A DNA stretch of 64,000 nt, taken from positions 26,526,001 to 26,590,000 of the forward strand of contig NC_071338.1 of the NCBI RefSeq assembly GCF_027744825.2. The letters are read 5' to 3'. The stretch comes from Synchiropus splendidus (taxonomy: Eukaryota > Chordata > Actinopteri > Syngnathiformes > Callionymidae). This document shows, one piece after another, positions 27,187 through 43,601 of the stretch (position 1 is the stretch's first letter; the number at the start of each line of letters is the position of its first letter). The notes beneath the pieces were generated by a model. That model saw only the letters and a program-made list of their open reading frames with translations. It did not search any database and was not told the origin of the DNA. A program made the translations under genes and the position numbers.

Positions 27187-30100
27187 TTTTTTTTTTTTTC
27201 AAAAAATGATGTACTAACAATGTCAGTTTTACCAGAAAACAGAAGTTTTAGTTGCAGATTCTGAGCAGTGAAATGTGACTTGGTGTCAAGAGCAATGTCT
27301 CATGTAAGTCTCTAATGGAGTCTTCCAATTTGCCCACAGCTAGAGGGAGTGAATGAGCCGGTGGTGCTGCAGGTGTTTGTCGGGAACGACGCTGGACGTG
27401 TGAAGCCCCATGGGTTCTATCAAGCTTGCAGGGTGACTGGACGCAACACCACCGCCTGTAGCGAGGTGGACTTTGAAGGCACCACTGTGATTGAAGTGCC
27501 CATGGAGCCCAGCACCAACATGACTCTTGCGTACGTCTTCTTATCTTCATGCTGCTTCCACGTACACATTTATGACTGCTTCTTCTGATGGCTTGCCAAT
27601 CCAACGAAGGCCCAGTGTGGAAACTATAGAAGCCAGAATACTTTCTTTTCAACCCTCCTTTCTGCGTCAGTGCAGCTGAATGTTTTTGAACGTGTGTGTA
27701 GGGTGGACTGTGTTGGGATCTTAAAACTCCGCAACGCTGATGTTGAGGCTCGCATTGGTGTGGCCGGCTCCAAGAAGAAGAGCACCAGAGCCAGACTGGT
27801 GTTTCGGGTCAACATCCCTCGTCCAGACGGATCTGTGCTTACACTACAAACTCCATCATCCCCAATCTTATGTAGTAAGTAAAAACAGTGTAGTACTGGC
27901 TACAAAGATGTATCCTGCTCCTTTATGGAAACCTATAGTTGTTTGTGTACATGGTTCACGATGAATTGATTAGTTTAAACAAACGCGGTGCTTAGAAATC
28001 ATCCATGTATTTGAAGATGTTTTTAATCTGAGCGTCATTGCTTAGGGATAATGCGGAAGGATCTCCTGCAACTACATTCCAAAACCAAACAGTAGCAGGG
28101 TGTGGTTGGTTTCATAAACAGAAATGGCGCTTCAGGCCACTATAAAGTTCAAGTGAAAGAGGATTTGTGATTTGAGACTTTGGACCAATATAAGGAAAGG
28201 ACAACAATGGAGGTGTGCGGACCTGGCAACGAGAGGAACATCTTAGTTCAAAAGTGTCTGGCTACTCTATGTTCAAGTGGCTTGGAGCTTGGCCAGTCCT
28301 AGTTGGGTTGTGTAATGGTAATTCTGAGGTGGATATGTGTGTCTTAATTTCATCTTTCATCTAGTTTCATCTTATGTGTGTGTGCAGCTCAGCCGGCTGG
28401 CATGCCAGAGATTTTGAAGAAGTCCCTGCACAGCTGCTCGGTGAAAGGAGGAGAGGAACTGTTCATCATCGGCAAGAACTTTCTGAAAGACACCAAGGTT
28501 TTGTTTCAAGAGAATGCTTCCGGTGAGGACGCTCATTGTGTTGCTGGGGTAAAATGAAACTCTAAACACTGGCCTTTTCTTTTCAGATGAGTCATCTTGG
28601 AAAGCTGAAGCAGAAATCGACATGGAATATTTTCATCAGGTAATTGCTTCAACCAGTTTGTTAATTCTGGTTTGGAAAAGCTGAGTAAGTTGAGAGCATG
28701 ATTCCGGATTTGCATGGAATCATCTTAAGGAGTGAAGCTCAAGGTTTTCTGGCCTACTTACCCAAGGGTACGCAATTGACCAGCTGTTCATCTTGCTTAA
28801 AAAAGCTTAAATCTGCACTGGAAAAACCCAGGAAATTCAAATTACATGAACATATCTTAACTCACTTAACAAATGTAGCAGTAAAACACTGTATGTGGCG
28901 AGTGTAAGAGCCCTTTTCCCTCCAGGTGAAATGGACATCCATTCATCCACAGTAACAGATTCACCTGTGAGCTCACACGGGACAGTAAGGTCAGAGTTAA
29001 AAACCGTTGGCTGTTAAAATCCAACTCTAGTTTTTCACTGCAGGTTGTTCATTCTTTGGACAGTACAGACTGTGTTTATTTGTTTTATGTGTGGATGGGC
29101 AGGAGGAGAGTGTAGAGAGCGTAGAAAGGATTCCACAGTTGAGACTGGAACACTACACTGTTACTGTGCAGCTCAAAAGTCTCCCTCACAAAACGTAACT
29201 ATTCTAATGTTGGTAATGTTTTGGACTTTCTTGTCACATGCAGGAGTTTGATCAAATGTCATTCTCTCTTAGAAAGCCCTGTCGGAACCAAACCGATATT
29301 CAGAAGTTTCCATTTTAGCTCAATTCTCAGCTCAGGCAAGCAGCATGGCAACAATAAATGTGCCTGTTGCCAAGTGCGGAGGTAACGGTTGACTGTGCAA
29401 TCATCATCTGGTTCCTCAGGTAGAAAGGAGTCTGTTTTCTTCTGGAGTATGTCGATGTGTTGAGTAATCCGTCGATGATGCGGGACACAAACAATTGTGG
29501 CTGCAGGATGTGTGTGCTGAAAGAGGATTTTTATATTTTCCTGCTCCAGAATCATCTGATCGTCAAGGTCCCTCAGTACCCGAATCAGGCGCTCACTGCT
29601 CCTGTTTGTGTGGGGATCTATGTGGTCACGAATGCTGGGAGGTCACATGACGTCCAGCTGTTTACTTACACTCCAGATTCAGGTTTGTGTTTTCATCCTC
29701 TATTTAAAAAGGTAAACGTTAAATGGAATATAGGCTGTTGAGATGTTCTATCCCTGCTGGGTGGTGCCATTCAAGGCTGGTTGATGAAACATGATAAAAC
29801 ATTTATGATAAAATTACTATTATATTGTTATTATTATCGTTATATTCAACAAGCATAATTTGATGCTTCCATTTATATTGTTTTGTTCTGTTTTTTTTCA
29901 GTGAAGATTGACACCACTGTGAAGACAGAGATGCCGTCACCAGTCAAAACATGTCCTTTTGAAGAACCCAGTAAATATATTTTCCCATTTAAAAAGTGTC
30001 TTTTGATGTTTTCAAAACTCAGATTTTTGTAACTTTCGATTTTAATTCATGTTGAGTTATTGCAGTTGATCACACCAGTTATTGTTCTTTTTCCCGCAGC

Positions 30101-32921
30101 TTTGAATGAAGCCTTAATGCCTTCAATCTTGCCTGCAGTGAAGAGAGAAGATGTGATGCCGATGGAAGTGACCAGCAACCTCCAGGCTCCTGGAGTCTTT
30201 AAGGTACTTAAGACACGTTTTAGTTTTTATAACCTCACCTCAGCCCTGGTAATTAGAGGTAACAAATGTTCGACCATATAAAACATGCCAATAATCTTGT
30301 GGAATGTTTTACCAACAGGCGGATGAGCTGTTTCCCACACAGCCGAGCTCTGATATTGCTGCAGGGCACCTGAGTGCATCCAAAACCTTCTCCAGCAGTG
30401 TCCCACAGCCCGCCGGCCTTCCTGACAAAGGACAGTCTCCGGGTTTCACCAACCCAGAACCCCTAAGTACAATTCAAAAGCAAGACATTTCTGCGGGCTC
30501 CTTCTCGGTGCCTGTGGACACCTTACTACCACCAGCTCGACAGCAGTTCCTCCTCGAGCGTTTATCGCTTGAGGCTGAGAGCTCGATGGCCAAGCAGCAA
30601 CAGCAGCACCAACAACACATTCAGCATCAGCAGCAGCTTCAGCAGCAGCAGCAACAGCAACAGCAGCAGCATGTGATGGAGAACTTGCAGCAACAGCTGT
30701 TTCAATCGCAGGTTCAAATGCAATGTGGCATGTTTCAGGATGCTGCTCTCACCAAAAGTACAGAGCAACAGAGTCCCTCACAAGGAGTGGTGCCAAACCA
30801 TGGCGCCATTTTCCAGCAGGCCCAGCAAAACCAGCAGCAGCAGCAGCAGCAGCAGCAAGTGGCTCTCTTCCAACAGGCCAATGAGATTATCTCGGCTCAA
30901 ACAAACTTCCTGCAGCAGACCCCGACACATCCCTCACCCCCAATTTATTCAAACTCCTTGGCTGATGCACAGGCAGCACAGGGGGTGCTGTTTCATAGCC
31001 CCTCTAACACTCAAGAGCAGGCCCAGACCAGTATGTTCCCAAACCCCCTGGCGGTCCTCCAGTCGCCTGAGCAAAGGCCACCCACCCCGGGTCTCTTCTG
31101 CCCTCAGGCGACTCTGCCACCTAAGCTGGCGACCAGCAGTCCGACTCAGCAGCAGCAGCTGGAATTCCTCAGTGCACTTCAACCTACAGCCCCAGAATCC
31201 CAACCCGTGTTTCCAGCCCAAACGCTCTCCACTATTCAGCAAAACCGACCCATGGACCAGCAGCCGGCCGCCCGGCCTCAGACCCTCACGCAACCTGCGC
31301 TGCAGCCGTCTCTTTTCCAAAACATCTCCCAGCATTCGTCTGCAAATACCAGCCCTCCGGGCCAGCAACAGCTACCAGGTGGTCTATTGTTCTGTAACAG
31401 CACCTTGTCCAGTCCAGACCAGAACCCTGGCCTCCTCTTTAACAACCAGGGCCAGATGCCTCCCCTGACCAGCAGCAGTCTAGTAGCCCAAGACCAGCAA
31501 AACCCTTCTTTGCTTTTTTCTCAAGCCAGCGTACTCACAGTGAACCAACAGAATCGCGCTGAGCCCATGGCTCTGGGGAACCCCGGCGATCCACGACAGC
31601 AAGTGCTGTACCAGGAGCAGCAGCCCATGCAACTAGGCACCAGCACCAACATACAACAGGAGCAGCCAGTAGGGCTCTTTGTGTCCCAGCCCATGGCTTC
31701 ACTGCAGGCAGCACAGTCGGCCATGTTTGCCTCACCCAACGGTGTTCGAAGTCTGCAGACCACAGCCGCCTCCCCGGTCCAGCAGCCGCGGACTCTGTTC
31801 CAGCCCACAGTCAGCGCGACTATGAGCCAGCCCAGTCGGCCTCAGCAGTCCGACCTTTTTCTTTTTGGAATGCAAAATGGTAAGAACTGCACGATCAGTG
31901 GACGTCAGAAAAGCCATGTTGAACCCTCGATTTACTCTTAATGTCTGTGTCACCAAAGTGTCAGCTACATGTGGCAGTAATTATTAGATCTGAGTGGGTC
32001 ATTCATAAACCAAGTGGGAGGTAATGATATTTATAGCACTAGTTAAATCTCCAACGTAGTTTGCGTTTGAGAAAACGTTCAACTTCTCGTTCAGCGACGT
32101 ATCTGCTGTGCTGCCACCAAGAGGCGAAAGCAGAAACTACACGGGAAATCTTGGTTCAAGCTCTTGAACAACTCCAGATTGTTCAAAGCTCAGGGCTAGA
32201 ACATACAAAGAATATGGGTCAGCATCCCACAATAAGTGACAGCACTGAGCGACCATTTTTTGTGTTAGAAACTCACAGAATGCACAACATTTTCACAGTT
32301 GTATTTTCTTTTCACTGTCGACAATAAAACAGTTCTACTTTTTTCCCATCAAAGAAAAAAATATTAGGAAATGAAAGCAAAGCAAACGAAAAAAGGGGAA
32401 TCACAAAAAATAAAGAGACGAGAGTAAAAGTTGAACTTTAAAAACTGAAAATAAGAAATACAATTCAAATATTTTGTGAATTGATAAAATGAATATATTA
32501 TTTTATTTGACTCCATGGATCTCCAAGTTATGCTTTTTCATGAAATGCATTTCTTGTCATATAAACAAGCAATTCATAATTTCTGTCCATTCTTGTCTGG
32601 GGTGTTTATCAATGACTAGATTTCTATAACATGACCTGTGCATGTAAACTAACTGATTCCCCCTCTCCACTTTCCCCTGCAGAGTGCGGTCAGCTAATAA
32701 ACGCAGAGGGAAACACGCTGTCCGATCAGATCATCGCCATCAGCCAGTCCGGTCAGAACCAGAGAGAGACCGACGCACACATCCAGTCTTTGATGTGTCA
32801 GTCGCTGTCTCGTCCGGCACCAGGGCCGACAAGCTTGGGAAGCTCTCAGAACATGGAGAAGATTGATGACCTCCTGGTCAGCCTGCAGGAGCCAGGCACC
32901 AATATAACTCGTTCATACTGA
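12334..32921 (+). CDS. nfat5: Nuclear factor of activated T cells 5 (TonEBP)
   Basis: Rel-family transcription factor that activates osmoprotective genes under hypertonic stress. Coding exons: 12334-12409, 23334-23459, 25800-26388, 26890-27076, 27340-27530, 27702-27874, 28388-28522, 28587-28639, 29550-29682, 29902-29970, 30100-30203, 30319-31879 and 32683-32921. They give 1211 aa with all phases matching, against about 1530 in the long human form. The N-terminus [15 protein letters not shown] corresponds to the human start and its leucine-rich export signal, which decides the start. Then come E-S-V-Y-D-L-L-P at residue 26, a basic nuclear-localisation stretch (R-K-S-R-K-R, about 210-228), the Rel DNA-binding domain (about 285-445), an IPT/TIG dimerisation domain (about 450-555) and a Gln-rich activation region. 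The protein ends [12 protein letters not shown]. Introns 26389-26889, 27875-28387, 28640-29549 and 31880-32682 hold nothing recognised. Confidence 0.95.
13662..13735. repeat. (CT)n microsatellite flanked by a 14-base direct repeat
   Basis: A CT tract runs from about 13675 to 13723. The 14 bases CTTCAAACTAAATT occur immediately on both sides of it, at 13662-13675 and 13722-13735. Confidence 0.9.
17754..18027 (+). repeat. Tandem duplication, unit about 136 bases
   Basis: Copy 1 is 17754-17889 and copy 2 is 17890-18027. Both begin TGGCAGTTTATTTTCATTG and end with TTCTGCAAGAT followed by a T-rich TATTTTTTCT. The copies differ at only a few positions (for example AAAACAAG against AAAGCAAC), so the duplication is fairly recent. 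Confidence 0.9.
23460..25799 (+). other. nfat5: nfat5 intron 2
   Basis: A 2.3 kb intron, part of which (about 24350-25140) is a degenerate LINE fragment annotated separately. Outside the LINE it is AT-rich with no recognised feature. Confidence 0.8.
24350..25140 (+). mobile_element. Degenerate non-LTR retrotransposon (reverse transcriptase fragment)
   Basis: Reading across frames gives pieces of a fish LINE reverse transcriptase. [10 protein letters not shown] is split between frames at about 24430-24470, followed by [17 protein letters not shown] at about 24630-24680. An [11 protein letters not shown] block lies at about 24760-24795. Then H-E-L-W-V-M, T-R-S-R-I-E-A and [17 protein letters not shown] fall at about 24970-25080. 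The central F-A-D-D catalytic motif is missing (deletion near 24720-24735), and frameshifts and stops separate the pieces. It is a dead copy inside nfat5 intron 2, in the same orientation as the gene. The family is probably a Rex/RTE-like clade; I cannot fix it. Confidence 0.8.
26890..29682 (+). other. nfat5: nfat5 Rel homology and IPT/TIG domains
   Basis: Seen in six consecutive exons. The DNA-recognition loop reads [19 protein letters not shown] (exon 26890-27076), essentially as in human NFAT5. The next exons carry [14 protein letters not shown] and [13 protein letters not shown]. The IPT part starts near [11 protein letters not shown] and ends [13 protein letters not shown]. No calcineurin-docking PxIxIT motif is apparent, as expected for NFAT5. 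Confidence 0.9.
27094..27199. repeat. Compound microsatellite (TA)n(TTTA)n(T)n
   Basis: TA repeats (27094-27153) run into TTTA tetranucleotides (to about 27186) and a T run. The tract starts only 17 bases after the splice donor of the nfat5 exon that encodes the DNA-recognition loop. Confidence 0.9.
30319..31879 (+). other. nfat5: nfat5 large Gln-rich transactivation exon
   Basis: A single 1561-base exon encodes residues about 612-1132, rich in Gln, Pro, Ser and repeated L-F-x-S/P-type motifs, as in mammalian NFAT5 activation domain 2. CAG/CAA tracts encode a long Gln/His-interrupted stretch (about 30592-30670) and a pure Gln run (about 30832-30858). The reading frame stays open to 31941, but the donor at 31880 is required to join the conserved last exon (E-C-G-Q-L). 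Confidence 0.9.
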
Positions 32922-35104
32922 ACCCTCATCCTTTTGTAGTGTTTTGCCCAAATGCCGAATACAGTGAGCTGTAGTGCATGTCTTTTCTGTTCTAGATTTA
33001 TTGGGAAGGAAAAAGACTGCCAGGTCTCATCACAATATTTCACTGAACACCTGTTATCCATGCGATTACTTGGTTCCGCAGCAGCAGTCGTCCAAATCTT
33101 TAAACTTAAAACTACCTACAAATTAATCAGATATGAAATTGATCAGACATTTTTGATCAGTCATGTTTATTGTTGTTTTGTCGAGCCACTTTTCTGTGGC
33201 TTGATGCAAAAGATTGATTTTGAGTAGCGACAGGAGGCTGTCTTGGTGAAGTTAAATACTGTTGCCTGAGCGTTTTTATGATCTACATACTCGTTTTTTC
33301 CATTTCTGTAATTGTGTGATAGATCGGTCAGTATGAATTTTAAAGTTGCAGTTAGGAAGTGCGTTGCTTCATTTGCCTCTCATGTCGTTGTATACATTTG
33401 TATATTACTCATTCCAGTCTAAGCTACAGAAGTCGCATGCAAACACACACACAGAGGCAACATTTTATATTGTTTTTGAAATTCATTGTTTACAGGTTTA
33501 TTCATGAGATGTTTTGCTTTGAGAACAGACGCAAACATCACAAAAATGCTGATTTGCCAAACTATTTTCTCTGGACCAAATCACTGAGAGGTCACTGCTC
33601 TGACAACAAGCACGAAACAATGTGATTGTCATTCCATTTCTTGCACCGTTTAATGAGGAATTGTAGGTTTTGCATCATGTTGGTGGCGTCACTGTGTAGC
33701 ACGATCTGGAATAGTATTCGCACAGCAGCTGAGAGGAGCCCTCTCCCTCTGTTTCTAATTAATGTGACTGATGACGTGAATGTCTGGGAGGAACTAAGCT
33801 GCGGTAACGGAGCCGTTCTTCCTTGTGTAGATAGCTGGAAGTTTCACTAGCTGAGTGGCAGTTTTGGGACCGAAGTCTGATCTCTTGTCTTTCCCCGACA
33901 GGTCAGTTTTATGGCCTGTGCTTATTTAGGATGCAGCCGTTTGGTACTCTTTCTCTTGGCACGTGTAACCCATTTGTATCTTTTTGAAGGCGTGTACTTT
34001 CACAGTGTGTGAGCAAGGGGCTGGTCTCTCAAGTTTTTGATGCCTCACATGTAGATTCATGTATAATCGTCAACTACTTTTAAATGAAGTGGTGATTTAA
34101 GGAGGGGGAGAAGGGACAGAACCTTTGAAGGAAAAAGGAGGTGGTTATTTCTAAATCTGCATTACTGTAGTATTGAATTGGTTGGTTGTTGCAATTGGAG
34201 GATGATACCTTGAAACTTTATAGATGTGCTTGTTAGATCTTCTTCACTTTTGGACCAAACTGCAACAACAGAATAATCCTGAAAATGGGACCAACAAACA
34301 GCAGTGTTAATAATAGTGTTATAACTAGCGATGCAGTACTAAATGTGATTTTTTTTTTCTTTCTATTTATGGAGATGGTTGCGAATGTATTGCAGCTGCT
34401 TTTTATTAGTAGATGACAACCTCTCTGTTTCCTGCATTAGAATGAGATGTCTATTAATATATTCTGCCAAATTCATTTTTAAATCGTGTTCCTTCTACAC
34501 ACTAGTTACACAGTGAATCGTGAATGTGCTTTTGTGGCCCCTTAAACACTCCCGAGTGATTACAGGTTGTTGCAAGCCATAATTTAAATATCCTTACAAC
34601 AATAAGGTCTTCTGTTCATATTTTTGTACTGAAATTTGTATTACATTTATGTTATACAACGTAGATGTGGTAAGATTTCCTCTGGAACTGCTATGCAGCT
34701 AATATAAATGTGGATCTGTTAGTTTTGGAATGTATATTTTTCTATTTAGCATCTTCCTTTTAAACAATGTGGGGGAGCAAAATGAAAATTTCTTCTATTA
34801 TTTATCCGGTTTGATTGTGTGAGTACCTTAATTGTTGTCTTTGTCTTGAGCTGTTTCAAACTTTTAAGTGGACATTGTCGCCGTCTTGACTGTTTACTGT
34901 AAAAGAGGTTTTCGGATTTGTCCTGAATCATAACACTCTTCACTCCAAACTTTTTTTTTTTTTTTTTACAGACTCTTGGATAGCCCATTTCTGTTCCAGG
35001 AAACGTATCTAGCATGTGGCTTTGTAACCATGTGAACAATTCATACAAATATCTGTTCATTTTGGGGGGATTTAGTTAGTTAATAACTTGCAGTCTTTAT
35101 TAAA
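32922..35104 (+). other. nfat5: nfat5 3' UTR (probable)
   Basis: About 2.2 kb of AT-rich sequence follows the TGA, without a convincing reading frame. Long 3' UTRs are typical of NFAT5. The nearest polyadenylation-like hexamer before the next promoter is ATTAAA at 35099-35104; no strong AATAAA was seen, so the end is a guess. Confidence 0.45.
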
Positions 35105-35588
35105 TGTATGAAAATTCAAGTCTTCTGTCTTTATTTTTAAGTGTTGCAGAAGGTTTCTGAAAGACGATTGTTTGAGTTTGGCTCTTGTGACTGGCTGATG
35201 CAACCGTTGGACAATATTCTCACAGACAATAAGCAACACGACAGGAGAGATGTAAAAATTATATCTCTAAACTTAAACCTTGTTTCCTGATATAAGTATG
35301 ACACTCTGGATAGATGAGAACCTACAGAACTATTAATTTAAAATTTTACATCTTATAGTCGTTGCTTGTAAAACGACTGTTGTTTGTAAGTTCAACCCAT
35401 GTTTGACTTTCTTCAGTTTTAGTAAAAAAAAATGTGTCTGAAAATATCTTGAAACATTTAGGAGCGTGTGTATCTTTACCAACAAATATTTTCTCTTTCT
35501 TTCTCGTGCATTCTTTGAGCGAGTATTTCAAAAAATCCAGTAAGATTTCATTGACACTGTCATAAAGTTGTAAATGCTGCAACACACT

Positions 35589-35730
35589 GACGTCATCGAG
35601 GACGCTGTATAAAACGCCGGGAGTAACACTTGACGCCTACTTTCCTCACGCTAAAGGCACCACGCGGATCTCGCGGTGTTTCCTCTAGCTCCCGCGCAGG
35701 CCCAGTTCTTTCTGGGTTCAACTCGAGAAC
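35589..35730 (+). promoter_or_regulatory. kars1: kars1 core promoter and 5' UTR
   Basis: A full palindromic CRE (TGACGTCA) lies at 35589-35596 and a TATAAAA box at 35608-35614, about 120 bases before the ATG at 35731. Transcription therefore probably starts near 35640. The combination suggests CREB/ATF control, which fits amino-acid-response regulation of tRNA synthetases, but that link is inference. Confidence 0.65.
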
Positions 35731-41718
<5,988 letters not shown>

Positions 41719-43601
41719 GGCTGTGTACTCTGGCCTGGTCAAGACTTGACCCGTCCGTTCTCATCAGTGGAGTCTTTTATCAACGTTGGTGTGTCTGAGG
41801 GTGTCGGAAATGAAGGGGAGTACTAGATTGCTGCCACTTGCTTTTGCAAAAACTCTTTCTGATTTTATACTTTTCTCAAACCTGTATCAACCGTCTGGTG
41901 GGACGGACGTGTTTTAATAATGTCACGTCTGCAGACTCTTGATTCATCTGTGAAGGCCATTCTTCCTACAATGTCTCCTCACTGTCCTCCAGATTATGTA
42001 ACTCATCACATACTTCAGGGTGAGCTCATGACATTGGCAACAAATGGTGGTGGAAAATAAAGTATATGGATCGAACCGTGTGTTCTTGCTTCTACGCTGC
42101 TGTCCTATGGAACATAAGTATTAAACCATGGATCCTACTATTGCCGAATAGGTCACAGAACAAGAGGCCAGGTCTGATTCCGTGAAGCCTTTGAGCTAGC
42201 TAACTGGGGTCGCATTAGTTTGAGAGCTTGGATGGCCCCAGGATACTTGAGGAATAATGCCACTGTTTTAGGTCTGAGGGTGCAGAATGAGCTTGTTTCT
42301 CAGAAGTCACATTGGAAGAAGCCTCAAATGCCTGTTGGGGAAGCAGTAGTTTGGATCAGGGGCTGAACTACTTTTCATAGATTTGTTTGGGGTCACAGAG
42401 GTCTTGATCTGGACTAAAGGAAAGCTAATAATTTAACCATCTATTGTATGCATCTTGAGGCCAGGTGGTAAAGAAATGTTTGGGATACTATAGTTGTACA
42501 TAGAAGCATCTATTTATTTGGTAATCTGCACCTTGTAATGGGCAAAAGCTTCCTTGATCTTCAATGTTTCTATTTGTTTTATTACTTATTCTAATGGTTT
42601 TGAAAGATTCACTAACTGCATTCAGCACTAAGAAGACATGGAGGAAAATAATCTGGTCATGATATCACTTCTGCTTATTTGTTTCCCAGTACTGACATTC
42701 CTCCAATCCTGCTGAGTCAGTCAACATGTTTCACTGAAATCAGCCCACTTACAGGGAACTGCCCAGGGGGAGGAGATATTCATAATAATGATACAGATAT
42801 AGATATATAGAGATACAGTAATGAGATAGATGTCTTTAAACGTACAAATATATGTGAACTAAACCCTTACACACTGTCTGCTGGCTCCTCAATATTGCCT
42901 GCTCTGAAACTGAGGGCAGTACAGTTGGATGCAGTTCTTTGCTTTCGTTTTCGCCCTGCTCTGTCCACATACTCTATAATCTTTCCTTGTGTTACATTCC
43001 ACGTTGTCTTGCGTCTTCTGAGAACCAAACTTTTATCTGAGAGGTATAACTTTAAGATATAAGTAGTTTTGGAGGAAAAAAAAAAGATTACTGTTATTAC
43101 TTAGTTATTACCTGCAGCATTATCCTTATTTCTGCTGCTAAAAGTGCTGATACTATCACTGTATTGCTCATATATGGAGGGTCTTCTTCCTTCAATTTGG
43201 ATTGAATATTTCAGGTTATTCAAGGTGCGGTGGATAATATTCTTGTTTTCATAGAATGGGTGTAATGTTGTGTTACCACAACATGATGTAGGTAGTTTGC
43301 CTGGTCTTGGTCTTTTTTATTTTATAATAATTTATTTGTAAGGATAATTTTAAACGTGATCTAATTTTTCTTTTATTGAACTTTTAAACGGAATTAATGA
43401 TGCGGTCATTATTTCAGCAGGAGTTTTGAGGAACCTGCATCCCTGGTTGCTTCGTATTTCCTGGTGGACTTAAAAAAAAAAAAAAAAAAAAAAGAGTCGC
43501 CCTCCTCCCCCTCACCAGAGCTGTCCCGCCTGCGCGTGCGTGCGAGGGTACAGCGCGAGCGCACTGCCTCGCGGCTCCCACTCAGTAGTGACGGAGTGAA
43601 G
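41719..43601 (+). other. kars1 3' UTR and kars1-gcsh spacer
   Basis: The 3' UTR probably ends after AATAAA at 42056-42061. The spacer is AT-rich with a GATA-like simple stretch at about 42790-42830 and a 22-base A run at 43472-43493. From about 43500 it becomes strongly GC- and CpG-rich (TGCGCGTGCGTGCGAG), which marks the gcsh promoter; no TATA box is seen. Confidence 0.65.

Noticed and set aside
31880..31941. Read-through extension of the large nfat5 exon
   Set aside because: The frame stays open, but splicing at GTAAGA (31880) restores the conserved nfat5 C-terminus from 32683 in the right phase.
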